Assembly (NCBI GenBank): GCA_964410665.1
Contig: CAYPIE010000093.1
Coordinates: 1-22,259, forward strand
Source of the DNA: CAYPIE01 sp964410665
Lineage (GTDB): Bacteria; Planctomycetota; Planctomycetia; Gemmatales; Gemmataceae
Length of the DNA: 22,259 bases
Reading direction: 5' to 3'
In this document: positions 6,808 to 14,343 of the stretch, one piece after another
Layout of the letters: every line of letters begins with the position of its first letter
Numbering within the stretch: position 1 is the first letter of the stretch
Notes under the pieces: generated by a model
Database searches by the model: none
Seen by the model: only the letters and a program-made list of their open reading frames with translations
Told to the model about the DNA's origin: nothing
Translations under genes and position numbers: made by a program

Positions 6808-9587
6808 GCTGGACCATGGTCACCCCCTATCAGCTAGAACGCCTCCGGGAGCCGGCAAGCGTCTCAGCGGTTTTGTTGCACACCCCTACCCTAGCAGGAC
6901 TGCGCGACTACCTTGACCGGTTGAAAATCACGACCTGGCCGACCATCTACCCGATCGCCGGTGGATTTGTGATCGAGCGAGGTAGCGCGATGCCCACGCC
7001 CCCTCCAGCCTTGCGTTTACGTTCGCTTGCCCCGAACCTTTTTGTCCCGATCGATGCTCGGCTCACGCCGACTCTACGCGCCGATGAAGCGGCTGCCCTA
7101 ACCCGCGAACGAGGATTGGTCTTTTTCCCGGGGGGTCAGGTATATGCCTTTGACCCGCAGAAGCCTTTAAACGTCGATCAGGTGCTGCACCTCGATCTTC
7201 TCACTGCGGTGACCGTCCATCCTTGGCCCCGCATCACTCCACTTGCCAAGCGACTGACCCAGATCGAACGCTTCTGGTTGCCTCCCGAGAATCCTGAAGC
7301 GTTGCTTGACAAGGACATCGATGATATTGGCATCTTCAAACCCGAGGCACCCGAGAGTCACCCTGGACGCAAATTCCTTGGTGGGGTGGCGGTGCGAACC
7401 GGAAAACTGCTCGGGGGGATGGGGCGAATGCTCGGCATTGGGCCGTTGACCCGCTTGGGTAGCCACCTGGCCAACCATGGGTTGCAGCTCGCCCCCGGTC
7501 TGGCCATGTCCCTCTTAGGCGCTCAAAGCGCGGCCTTGCATGCCCTGCTTAAGCAATTCCAGAATGGCAACCTCGAAGAAGCACTCAAGCGCGCCCTACC
7601 CCTGGGTGGCTCCTCCGGAGGGAGGTTTTCCAGCCTGGCCACTCGACTACCGCAACATTCGGGACAGTTTTCCCTGATCGATCTGCTGAACTTTGGCCGA
7701 CGCCGTGGTGGCGCTGCCTTCTACACCGATATGGACCTGTATCAGCAGTTGATCCGCGAATACCTCCGCGCCGCCGAGCAAGCCTTGGCGCGGGGTGACT
7801 ACCGACGGGCCGCCTTCATCCACGGGCGGCTGCTCGGCGATCTACGACGCGCTGCGCAGATCTTGACTCAAGGGGGCTACCATCATGAGGCAGCCATCCT
7901 ATTCCGCGACAAGCTCGATGACCTGCCCCGGGCCGCCGCGGAGTTTGCCGCTGCCCGGAATTACTCCGAAGCCATCCGCCTGTATGAGCACCTCGACGAT
8001 CCGCTGGCCCTTGGCAAGCTCTATCAGCAACTTGATGAGCCCGCTGCCGCCTTGGCGGCTTTCCACCGGGCTGCGGACAAGATTATTCAACGTGATGGGA
8101 ACTACTACCAGGCCGGGTTGCTCTTGTGCGATCATACGGGTCGGCTCGATCTGGCCGAGGAGCTGATTCGCACCGGCTGGGAGAGGCGGACCAATTCCCT
8201 GGCCGGAGCGACCCATGCGATGCCCTGCGCCACCTGGTTGGCCGAGGTGTATGCCTTACGCTCACCCACCGAGGAATTACCGAATTTGTTGGACGCCGTT
8301 GAGGACTGGGTGGGCGAACCCGGTCATGAGGAGGCGGCTTGCAACTTTTTTAATCGAATTGCTGAGCTGGCCAACCTGCCCCAGCTAGCCGACGTGCGCA
8401 CCGACCTCCGTGACCGCTGCCGGCTCAATCTCGCCCGCCAACTCCACCACCGTGCGGAGGCTGGGATTGTCCTCACCAGCGCCGTCACCGCCGCGTTTGG
8501 TCGACAAGGACTCTGGCCGGTCCCGCTGCAACGCGATGCCGAGGAGGCCTTCCGCCAAATCACCGGCGTCCATCCTTCTGCAGGCCCTCGGCCAAGCAAA
8601 CGTCCAGTCCGGATGATCAAGCTCGGCCGCGGCAAGGTTCGTGCCGCGGTGCAGGCACGCGCCAGCGGAGAATTGTTTGTCGCCCTGGGAGGAGGCTTAG
8701 TCGCCGCTTACCTGCCGCAAACCGGCGAGACCCATCATCTGTCCTTGACCACCTATGCTGAGGATGGCATCGACCAGCTGGCTGTGAGCCCTCGGGGTGA
8801 AATGCTGGTCACCCTCGACTGGGTGCTCAAACCACGCTACCACTGCATCCGGCTCACCAGTTTTCGCCGGACCGGCAAGGGCTTGTTTGCCTCACCGCAC
8901 TCGTTTGATCAACCGCCACTCGGGGAAGTCCGCTACTGGCTGTTCCCGGAACTGCTACCCCATCCAGATCGAACCTTCCGTACCCACCTGTGCACCGAAG
9001 TCGGTCGACTCAACTTACTCGGCTACACCTTGAAGGGCGAACCCATCCAGCCAGCGAAAGCAGAACGCGACCCATCCTTGCTACCGCCAATCAGCTGGTT
9101 GGTACACGATTCAGAACAGATCCCGTGCCGGTTTCGTGACCCAAACTCCTCAGGCTCAGCTCAAAAGCCACCGCTCGGCTGGGAACCAACCCACGACGAC
9201 CTGCCGGTGATTGTGCCCTTTTCCTGGCTGCATTCCGAGCCAGGCTTGCTCGAACTGGCCGGAATTGAGCGAGGCGTCAAACTGAAATTCACTGCCCTGC
9301 GACTGCTCGAGGATACCATCGAAATGGACCGGAACATCACGAGTCAGCGTTGGCGAGGCATATATGCCGGTGTCACCCATCTCGCCCCAAGCAAACTCGC
9401 TTTAGTCACCATCAACAAACGTGTCCACTGGTTACGGGCTGCCGTCAACAACTTTATCAAGTTCGACGATGAAGTGGTCCTGCGACACTCAGCCGCCCCA
9501 GTCGGTTGCTTTGTCTCACACGAAACCGAGGAACTGCTGGTGTTGTTCCAAGACGGGACGCTGGCCTGTTTGCCGCTGCCTGGTTAG
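6804..9587 (+). CDS. Helical-repeat and beta-propeller protein, probable bpX6-type
   Basis: A 927-residue cytoplasmic protein, the last of the cluster. The N-terminal 160 residues form an alpha/beta region of unknown type, followed by a Gly-rich, partly hydrophobic stretch at 188-245 that could be amphipathic helices. Residues 310-460 are TPR/SEL1-like helical repeats: YLRAAEQALARGDYRRAAF, then further AA..Y..A and ALGKLYQQLDEPAAALAAF units. From about 590 onward the sequence alternates short strands and turns like a degenerate propeller, for example LFVALGGGLVAAYLPQTGE and the last blade ELLVLFQDGTLACLPLPG. The start at 6804 overlaps the upstream stop (ATGA); an earlier in-frame ATG at 6642 lies deep inside the upstream gene and is rejected. 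I believe this is the bpX6 type from its layout, but that needs a profile search. Its stop overlaps the convergent transporter gene. Confidence 0.8.
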   Translation: MSWTMVTPYQLERLREPASVSAVLLHTPTLAGLRDYLDRLKITTWPTIYPIAGGFVIERGSAMPTPPPALRLRSLAPNLFVPIDARLTPTLRADEAAALTRERGLVFFPGGQVYAFDPQKPLNVDQVLHLDLLTAVTVHPWPRITPLAKRLTQIERFWLPPENPEALLDKDIDDIGIFKPEAPESHPGRKFLGGVAVRTGKLLGGMGRMLGIGPLTRLGSHLANHGLQLAPGLAMSLLGAQSAALHALLKQFQNGNLEEALKRALPLGGSSGGRFSSLATRLPQHSGQFSLIDLLNFGRRRGGAAFYTDMDLYQQLIREYLRAAEQALARGDYRRAAFIHGRLLGDLRRAAQILTQGGYHHEAAILFRDKLDDLPRAAAEFAAARNYSEAIRLYEHLDDPLALGKLYQQLDEPAAALAAFHRAADKIIQRDGNYYQAGLLLCDHTGRLDLAEELIRTGWERRTNSLAGATHAMPCATWLAEVYALRSPTEELPNLLDAVEDWVGEPGHEEAACNFFNRIAELANLPQLADVRTDLRDRCRLNLARQLHHRAEAGIVLTSAVTAAFGRQGLWPVPLQRDAEEAFRQITGVHPSAGPRPSKRPVRMIKLGRGKVRAAVQARASGELFVALGGGLVAAYLPQTGETHHLSLTTYAEDGIDQLAVSPRGEMLVTLDWVLKPRYHCIRLTSFRRTGKGLFASPHSFDQPPLGEVRYWLFPELLPHPDRTFRTHLCTEVGRLNLLGYTLKGEPIQPAKAERDPSLLPPISWLVHDSEQIPCRFRDPNSSGSAQKPPLGWEPTHDDLPVIVPFSWLHSEPGLLELAGIERGVKLKFTALRLLEDTIEMDRNITSQRWRGIYAGVTHLAPSKLALVTINKRVHWLRAAVNNFIKFDDEVVLRHSAAPVGCFVSHETEELLVLFQDGTLACLPLPG

Positions 9588-10351
9588 CCGCCAAAGTCTT
9601 TGAGGACTACCCCGACCAGGTAGGCCGCCCCCGCCGCCAATCCACCCACCAACAGAGTCTCCAGGGCGGAGCGGGCGGAAGAGCGCTCGACAAACCGGCC
9701 CTTCAACCATCCGATCAACACAAACGTCCATCCGGTGGCGATGGCACTGACCAGAAAGGAATGGCGGGAGATCCATGCAATCGGTAACAGAAACGGCAGG
9801 ATCGGCACCAACCCTGCCAGCAGAAACGCTCCAAAGGTAGCCCCCGCCGCCTTGCAAGGGGAGGGCGGGTAAAGCTGCAAACCATACTCCTCGGTCACCA
9901 TCGTGTCCACCCAGCGCTGCCGGTCGTGGGTGATCACCCGGACCACCTCTTCTAAGATCTCGCCCTCAAGCCCCTTGGCCGCAAAGATTTGCCGAATCTC
10001 CTCGCGCTCACCATCCGGAATCACCTCGATCTGCCGTTCCTCGGTGCGGCGAACCTTGGCCAGCATCTCCACCTCGGACCGGGTGCTCAGAAAATTCCCC
10101 GCCGCCATGGACAGCCCGTCGGCGAACAAGTTGGCAAACCCCAGGATCACCGCCACCCCACTCGAGAGTTCCGCCCCGGCTGCGCCCGACACGACGGCAA
10201 AGGTAGTCACGACACCATCGATCGCTCCGAAAACCATATCTCCCAAGTAGTTATGTCGGGTAGGTAGGGCCAGACGCCGACGCACTGCCTCGGGGGTATG
10301 ATCCTGTTTCAATGAAACCATCGTTTCTTGCATGCGGCTTTTGCCTGCCAT
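9584..10351 (-). CDS. VIT1/CCC1-family iron or manganese transporter
   Basis: A 255-residue inner-membrane protein of the vacuolar iron transporter family, which exports Fe2+ or Mn2+ from the cytoplasm in exchange for protons. Five membrane segments are visible at about 38-58, 64-88, 168-190, 198-216 and 228-250. The first carries the family pattern GDMVFGAIDGVVTTFAVVSG, and the second ends FADGLSMAAGNFLSTRSE. The cytoplasmic loop, about 92-160, is rich in Glu (EERQIEV, EREEIRQ, EEVVRV, TEEYGL), as expected for the metal-binding domain. The chosen ATG at 10351 overlaps the stop of the M64 gene (TAATG), implying coupled translation; ATGs at 10333 and 10321 are alternatives. The frame is open further upstream but only through the peptidase gene. 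The 3-prime end overlaps the convergent bpX gene by four bases. Confidence 0.9.
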   Translation of the reverse strand: MAGKSRMQETMVSLKQDHTPEAVRRRLALPTRHNYLGDMVFGAIDGVVTTFAVVSGAAGAELSSGVAVILGFANLFADGLSMAAGNFLSTRSEVEMLAKVRRTEERQIEVIPDGEREEIRQIFAAKGLEGEILEEVVRVITHDRQRWVDTMVTEEYGLQLYPPSPCKAAGATFGAFLLAGLVPILPFLLPIAWISRHSFLVSAIATGWTFVLIGWLKGRFVERSSARSALETLLVGGLAAGAAYLVGVVLKDFGG

Positions 10352-11775
10352 TACTTTGCTCGAGCTTCCTTCGGGCCAGGGGCGGTGTATTGGTCCATGA
10401 CCTGTTCGATCGCCCGACGGCAAACCGCACAGAAGGTCTGGGTCCGGGAGAACATGATGCAATTGATCTCGGGACGATAATAGCCTGTCGACTGGTATCC
10501 CGCCCCCTCAAAAGCGCCAACCTTGCCGGCATAGGCAGCCTGGCCGAGTAACCTTTGGGTGAATACCTTCTCCCTGCGAAACAGTTCGTCGATGGCCGCC
10601 TCCGGCTGGTTGGCCTTGCGGATAGCCACGCGCAGGCTTTGGTAATCACGCTGAAAGCGGTCATATTCCTGTTTCGGCCAGGGGGTGGGCAGGGGAGTCG
10701 CTTCGGCGACCAGATCCTTCCACTTGAGTTTGTCCGGGGCGAGCAAGGCAGTGACATTCGGTTCCCACGGTTCTTGACGCTGTTTAGCTGCCAGGTAGGC
10801 CACCGGCGAGGCATAGTACTCATCGGCCAATGCGGCAAAGTGGTGGCCAAACTCATGCACAAACACGTACGCTGCCTGCGAGCTGGCTGCGGCCACCGTC
10901 CCATACAGGTTGTAGATGCCCCCACCGCCATAGGTTGGACTGTTGACCAGGATCTCGACCACATCATACGGCGCAAACGACGCCACCGTGCGAAACGCCC
11001 GGTTGTCATAGGTCATCAGATAACGTTCCGAACCAAACACATCGTAGGTACTGCCCAAAGGCGATGCCCGATAGATGCGGCTCGATGGGCGACTGACACC
11101 TGACACAGCTGCCGGTGGGCACAGCCCCCAAACATTAAAGTCCTTCTGCCGGTCCTTAAACGGTGCCGTAGCGAACAGCGCTGCGCTCAACCGTTTGGCA
11201 TCCGCGATAAACTTTTCCCGTTCATCGGCAGTGTAGCCATCGCCCAGCAGCAGCAGATCCACCTTGCGAGCTGGCGGGCCATGCTTGACCAACGCGATGA
11301 GATCCCCCGGTGGGGCGGGAATCGATCGGTCGATGGAGATGTCCTCCGGATCGATCGAGGTTTCCCAAACTGGGGTGAAGGTATGGTTTTTTTGCCGTCG
11401 CTGGACAACCACGCGGATCGGTTTGTCAGGAGCAGGGAAGCGCAACGACTCATGAAAGGTGCGGCTACGCTGGCGTGCCTCTGCGGTCGTCACCCATTCA
11501 CCATAAATCGAACCGAAGCCTCGGGAATAGAGCACCTTGCCACTGGCCTGATCGATCACCTCAAAGCGTTCATTGCCCCGCCCAAGTCGATCGATAGGCC
11601 ACTCAGGGTTGCCGGGCCAGGGCAGAGGCTCGAGTACTACTCGGTCCAAGGCATGCAACTCCTGCCGGGTGTTGCCTGTATGGTAATAGTCCAGCCGCAT
11701 GGTCCGCGGCGCCTCCTCGGCAGGCCCGGTCAAGGGCACCACGAGCAACAGACCAGTAGCAAGCAATCGACGCAT
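10351..11775 (-). CDS. Secreted M64-family zinc metallopeptidase
   Basis: A 474-residue protein resembling peptidase family M64, named after an IgA-cleaving enzyme of gut clostridia; the substrate here is unknown. An N-terminal signal peptide is visible: MRR, a Leu-rich core, then a PAEEAP cleavage zone at about residue 19-22. The N-terminal beta domain spans about 25-165, with the family pattern TMRLDYYHTGN near the start. The catalytic domain follows: KVDLLLLGDGYTADER at 171-186, the zinc motif HEFGHH (H307, E308, H311) and DEYY at 318-321. A C-terminal CAVC pair could form a disulfide. I chose the ATG at 11775 because it directly precedes the signal peptide; the frame extends to 11967 but would put 64 residues ahead of it and read through the terminator region. 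It shares TAATG with the transporter gene. Confidence 0.9.
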   Translation of the reverse strand: MRRLLATGLLLVVPLTGPAEEAPRTMRLDYYHTGNTRQELHALDRVVLEPLPWPGNPEWPIDRLGRGNERFEVIDQASGKVLYSRGFGSIYGEWVTTAEARQRSRTFHESLRFPAPDKPIRVVVQRRQKNHTFTPVWETSIDPEDISIDRSIPAPPGDLIALVKHGPPARKVDLLLLGDGYTADEREKFIADAKRLSAALFATAPFKDRQKDFNVWGLCPPAAVSGVSRPSSRIYRASPLGSTYDVFGSERYLMTYDNRAFRTVASFAPYDVVEILVNSPTYGGGGIYNLYGTVAAASSQAAYVFVHEFGHHFAALADEYYASPVAYLAAKQRQEPWEPNVTALLAPDKLKWKDLVAEATPLPTPWPKQEYDRFQRDYQSLRVAIRKANQPEAAIDELFRREKVFTQRLLGQAAYAGKVGAFEGAGYQSTGYYRPEINCIMFSRTQTFCAVCRRAIEQVMDQYTAPGPKEARAK

Positions 11776-11817
11776 GAGTAGCCGCCCCACGATCCAGGAA
11801 AGTCGCAATTGTTTGGC

Positions 11818-11846
11818 ATTGTCGTCGATGGTGTGGGAACTGGCAA
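11818..11846 (-). promoter_or_regulatory. Candidate promoter of the M64-transporter pair
   Basis: On the minus strand, TTGCCA (11846-11841) is followed after 17 bases by GACAAT (11823-11818). Each box matches the sigma-70 consensus at four of six positions. Transcription would start near 11811, giving a leader of about 35 bases before the ATG at 11775. It lies just downstream of the terminator of the YTV gene, as expected for a separate unit. Confidence 0.4.
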
Positions 11847-11864
11847 GGGAGGGGACGTGCGTAG

Positions 11865-11903
11865 AAAAACGAACAAGCCCCAGACAGATGCCTGGGGCTT
11901 GTT
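11865..11903 (-). terminator. Intrinsic terminator of the YTV gene
   Basis: A perfect 12-bp stem (arms 11892-11903 and 11872-11883, AACAAGCCCCAG and its complement) with an 8-base loop is followed on the minus strand by CGTTTTTC. It sits 22 bases after the YTV stop. The five-base T run is short but the stem is strong. Confidence 0.85.
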
Positions 11904-11924
11904 TCTTGGATGCAGAGATGACAC

Positions 11925-13826
11925 TCAGTTGCGGCAAGTCACGGCCGTGGCACAAGGATCCGGGCAAGGATCACAGCAGAGCCGTCCTTCGAACAGTCGA
12001 CGGAAGAAACCACCGAAGATCCCCTCGTCTTCCTTGCAGCAAGGGTCACAGACCGGTGGGCAGCAGGGCTCACTCGGGCAGCACGCTGTAGCCGGTGGGC
12101 AGCAAGGGGCCGGCTGGACCGGCACATACCGCGGCTTGCGGACGCAGACCGTGTACGGCACGCACACCTTGACACGCTTGGACACTTGCGTGGGCACCAT
12201 ATTCGTGACCTGATAAGGCACCTTGACACACACGCTGTAAGGCACTTGCTTGCACACGGTGTACGGCACCTTCTTGCAGATGACATCCTGCTTCATGGTG
12301 CAGATCGTCTGCGGCACTTTCTTGACACAGTCGACCTTCACCAGCTTGCAAACCGTCTTGGGGATGCACTTCTCGACGGTGGTCGGCACCAGCCGGCAGA
12401 CGGTGTACGGTACCTTCTTGGTGCAGGTCACCGGGACCGTGCGGCACACCGTATATGGGATCTTCTTGCGGATGGTCTGCGGCACCATCTTGCATACGGT
12501 GTAAACCTGCTCGGAGACCACCTGGCAGCCTTGCCGGAACACCCGACCCGGGCCGGGCTCCGCAAAGCTCCTGCCGGTCGCCTGATCCCGATAGCAACCC
12601 ATCACCACCCGGCTGACCGTATACGGCACTTGCTTGCGGACCACTTCGCTCACCATCCGGGTCACCGTATACGGCACCTTCCGCATATGGGTTTGCCGAA
12701 CCATCCGGCACACCGTGTAGGGCACCTTCTTGGTGTAGGTGTAGGGCACCTTCTTGCACACCGTGTACGGCACCTTTTCGGTGATGCAGCGGCGAGTCAT
12801 GACGGTGCAGGGGACCTGCTCACAGACCGTCTTGGTCTTGCACACTTGACGTACACCGATGCGGTCAGGGCACTTCACCTTGCAGGTCACCGTGCCGCAC
12901 TGCTTTTGCACCATTTGACAGGTGCACGGGTCAAAGCAACAAACATAACGGGGCCGCTTGACCTTCACCACCTTGCCCGGGATGCAGTACTGTTCACAGA
13001 CCGTGTAGGGGACCTTCTTGGTCACCGTCTTCATGACAGTACGCGGCTCACACACGGTTCGCACGCAGGTCTTGTAACAGGTTTGCGTCACGTCGCGGTA
13101 GCCCGTGCAGCAGACGGTACGAACCCGCGTTTCTTGGACGGGCTTACAGGTGGTGTAGCACTCGTTCCGGTAGCGGGTCTCACACACCGGCTTGCACACC
13201 GTGTGGCAGCACTCGCGATAGCGGGTCTCGCAGCAGTGCTTTGGCACCATAAAGCAGTGTTTTTTGACGCACTGCTGATAGGTGGGTTTCATCACGGTGT
13301 AGCAGCACTCCTTGTAGCAGGTATCCTGCACCTGCTTGTAGGTGGTGTAGCAACAATCCTTGTAGCGGGTCTCATAAACCGGCTTCTGGACGGTCTGACA
13401 CACCTTGTTGATCACCGTCTGGTAGACGGGCTTGAAGCGGGTATAGTGACAATCCTTCATGATAGTCCGATAGACCGGCCGATTGACCACTTGTTGGACG
13501 GTCTTGTAGCAGGTTTCCTGCACCGTCTTGTAACAAGTCTTCGACTCATTCCGGTAGCAGGTCTTGGTGACCGGCTTCATCACGGTTTCGCACACGGTCT
13601 TGTAGCAGACGTGAAAACGCTGCTCGAGGACCGTGTCATAGACCAGCTTCATGCAGGGCTGACACTGCTGCTGACAGCTTACGAAGCAACATTGTGCGTC
13701 GCAGCAGGGATCCGCTCCGCAGCTGGCGTACTTGATGGCCCCACAGTGGCCGGCCTGGACATTGTTGGCGTATGCCAGAGCAACGACCATCACCGCCAGG
13801 GAACCACCCAGACGCATGCGTTTCAT
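11925..13826 (-). CDS. Cysteine-rich YTV-repeat secreted protein
   Basis: A 633-residue protein typical of planctomycetes, whose YTV proteins have been proposed as cell-wall components. It has a signal peptide (MKRMRLGG, hydrophobic core, cut likely after NNVQA at residue 25). By my count it holds about 80 cysteines (13%), many spaced regularly, suggesting a heavily disulfide-cross-linked extracellular or wall location. Residues 58-290 are built from YKTV, YRECC and ETRY-type units with CC pairs. Residues 290-580 are built from VPYTV units, eight exact plus variants VPYTY, IPYTV, VPYSV and VPYQV, preceded by basic KK or RK. The tail is PCCPP-rich, with a GIFGGFFRRLF segment. GAGGAGG four bases upstream fixes the start. 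It has its own terminator. Whether it is structural or binds metals cannot be told from sequence. Confidence 0.92.
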   Translation of the reverse strand: MKRMRLGGSLAVMVVALAYANNVQAGHCGAIKYASCGADPCCDAQCCFVSCQQQCQPCMKLVYDTVLEQRFHVCYKTVCETVMKPVTKTCYRNESKTCYKTVQETCYKTVQQVVNRPVYRTIMKDCHYTRFKPVYQTVINKVCQTVQKPVYETRYKDCCYTTYKQVQDTCYKECCYTVMKPTYQQCVKKHCFMVPKHCCETRYRECCHTVCKPVCETRYRNECYTTCKPVQETRVRTVCCTGYRDVTQTCYKTCVRTVCEPRTVMKTVTKKVPYTVCEQYCIPGKVVKVKRPRYVCCFDPCTCQMVQKQCGTVTCKVKCPDRIGVRQVCKTKTVCEQVPCTVMTRRCITEKVPYTVCKKVPYTYTKKVPYTVCRMVRQTHMRKVPYTVTRMVSEVVRKQVPYTVSRVVMGCYRDQATGRSFAEPGPGRVFRQGCQVVSEQVYTVCKMVPQTIRKKIPYTVCRTVPVTCTKKVPYTVCRLVPTTVEKCIPKTVCKLVKVDCVKKVPQTICTMKQDVICKKVPYTVCKQVPYSVCVKVPYQVTNMVPTQVSKRVKVCVPYTVCVRKPRYVPVQPAPCCPPATACCPSEPCCPPVCDPCCKEDEGIFGGFFRRLFEGRLCCDPCPDPCATAVTCRN

Positions 13827-13830
13827 TTTG

Positions 13831-13837
13831 CCTCCTC
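13831..13837 (-). promoter_or_regulatory. Strong ribosome binding site of the YTV gene
   Basis: GAGGAGG then CAAA and ATG on the minus strand. It is a near-perfect anti-16S match, suggesting high expression of the YTV protein. Confidence 0.85.
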
Positions 13838-13854
13838 ACCGGCCGGGGGCCGGT
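13838..13854 (-). repeat. GC-rich hairpin abutting the YTV ribosome binding site
   Basis: ACCGGCC-GGG-GGCCGGT as read on the plus strand: a perfect 7-bp stem with a 3-base loop directly upstream of GAGGAGG. In the transcript it would form in the leader and could affect access to the ribosome binding site or message stability. Confidence 0.5.
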
Positions 13855-14343
13855 CCTCGCGGAACAACCTTGACTCTGAATCGAGGGTCGGTCGGAGAAA
13901 CCCGGTCGGTCCATCCTGCTCGATCCGTCGCCGCTCCGTCGGTGCTTGCCGCGACCAACGTCGTCAGGGCAACTTATCGGAACCATATACGAGGCCGAAT
14001 CACCCCTAGATTGCCGGCCCCGCACGATCTTCCTGACCCCGCGCCTAGACTCGCCGCGCATGCCGGAATTGCTGAACAGTCAGGTTGCGCCGGGCGCTGG
14101 GCCTTGACCGCTTGTTCCGGCCTGCGCTTACTGACTATCTGAACCCCATCCGCCCGGCCGCAGTCCGTACCTGGAATGGCAAACGCAACCGCAGGCGGCC
14201 AAACTGACCGCTGGAAGATAGGTTCACGTTGACGGTCTTGCCGATTGTTTGAATCTGTACAATGACTTGGCTGAGCTGCCGAAGCGTGCCGGTGAACACC
14301 TGGCCGCTGTGCCATGACCCCAACCAGGAGTCCCGGAGATCCC
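13855..14343. other. Divergent intergenic region between the YTV gene and alaS
   Basis: About 490 bases without a supported gene; it should hold the promoters of both divergent genes. A TACAAT at 14258-14263 could be a -10 box for alaS, but the nearest TTGACG lies 23 bases upstream, too far for a standard promoter. I see no T-box leader features, no tRNA and no strong terminator. Confidence 0.5.

Larger units (their letters stand above)
1336..9587 (+). other. Five-gene MoxR-vWA-beta-propeller (bpX-type) cluster
   Basis: Five same-strand genes are packed with start/stop overlaps: GTGA at 1980-1983, ATGA at 3952-3955 and ATGA at 6804-6807. Only the 68-base gap at 3141-3208 breaks the pattern, and it may hold a mini-ORF coupled by TGATG. 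The set is a small helical protein, a MoxR AAA+ ATPase, an unknown, a vWA plus propeller protein, and a helical-repeat plus propeller protein. Pfam, as I recall, has domains named MoxR-vWA-beta-propeller ternary system bpX0 to bpX6. The composition fits that system by inference, but I cannot assign individual bpX numbers with certainty. The tight coupling suggests the proteins act as one complex at defined ratios. Confidence 0.75.

Noticed and set aside
11776..11967. Longer N-terminus for the M64 peptidase
   Set aside because: It would place 64 residues before a clear signal peptide and start inside the YTV coding region, running through its terminator.
12186..14009. 607-residue open frame on the plus strand opposite the YTV gene
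   Set aside because: It is a mirror of the repeated codons of the YTV gene: stops are absent because the minus-strand repeats never create them. It is a low-complexity His/Leu/Ala protein with no family resemblance, while the minus-strand gene has a signal peptide, ribosome binding site and terminator.
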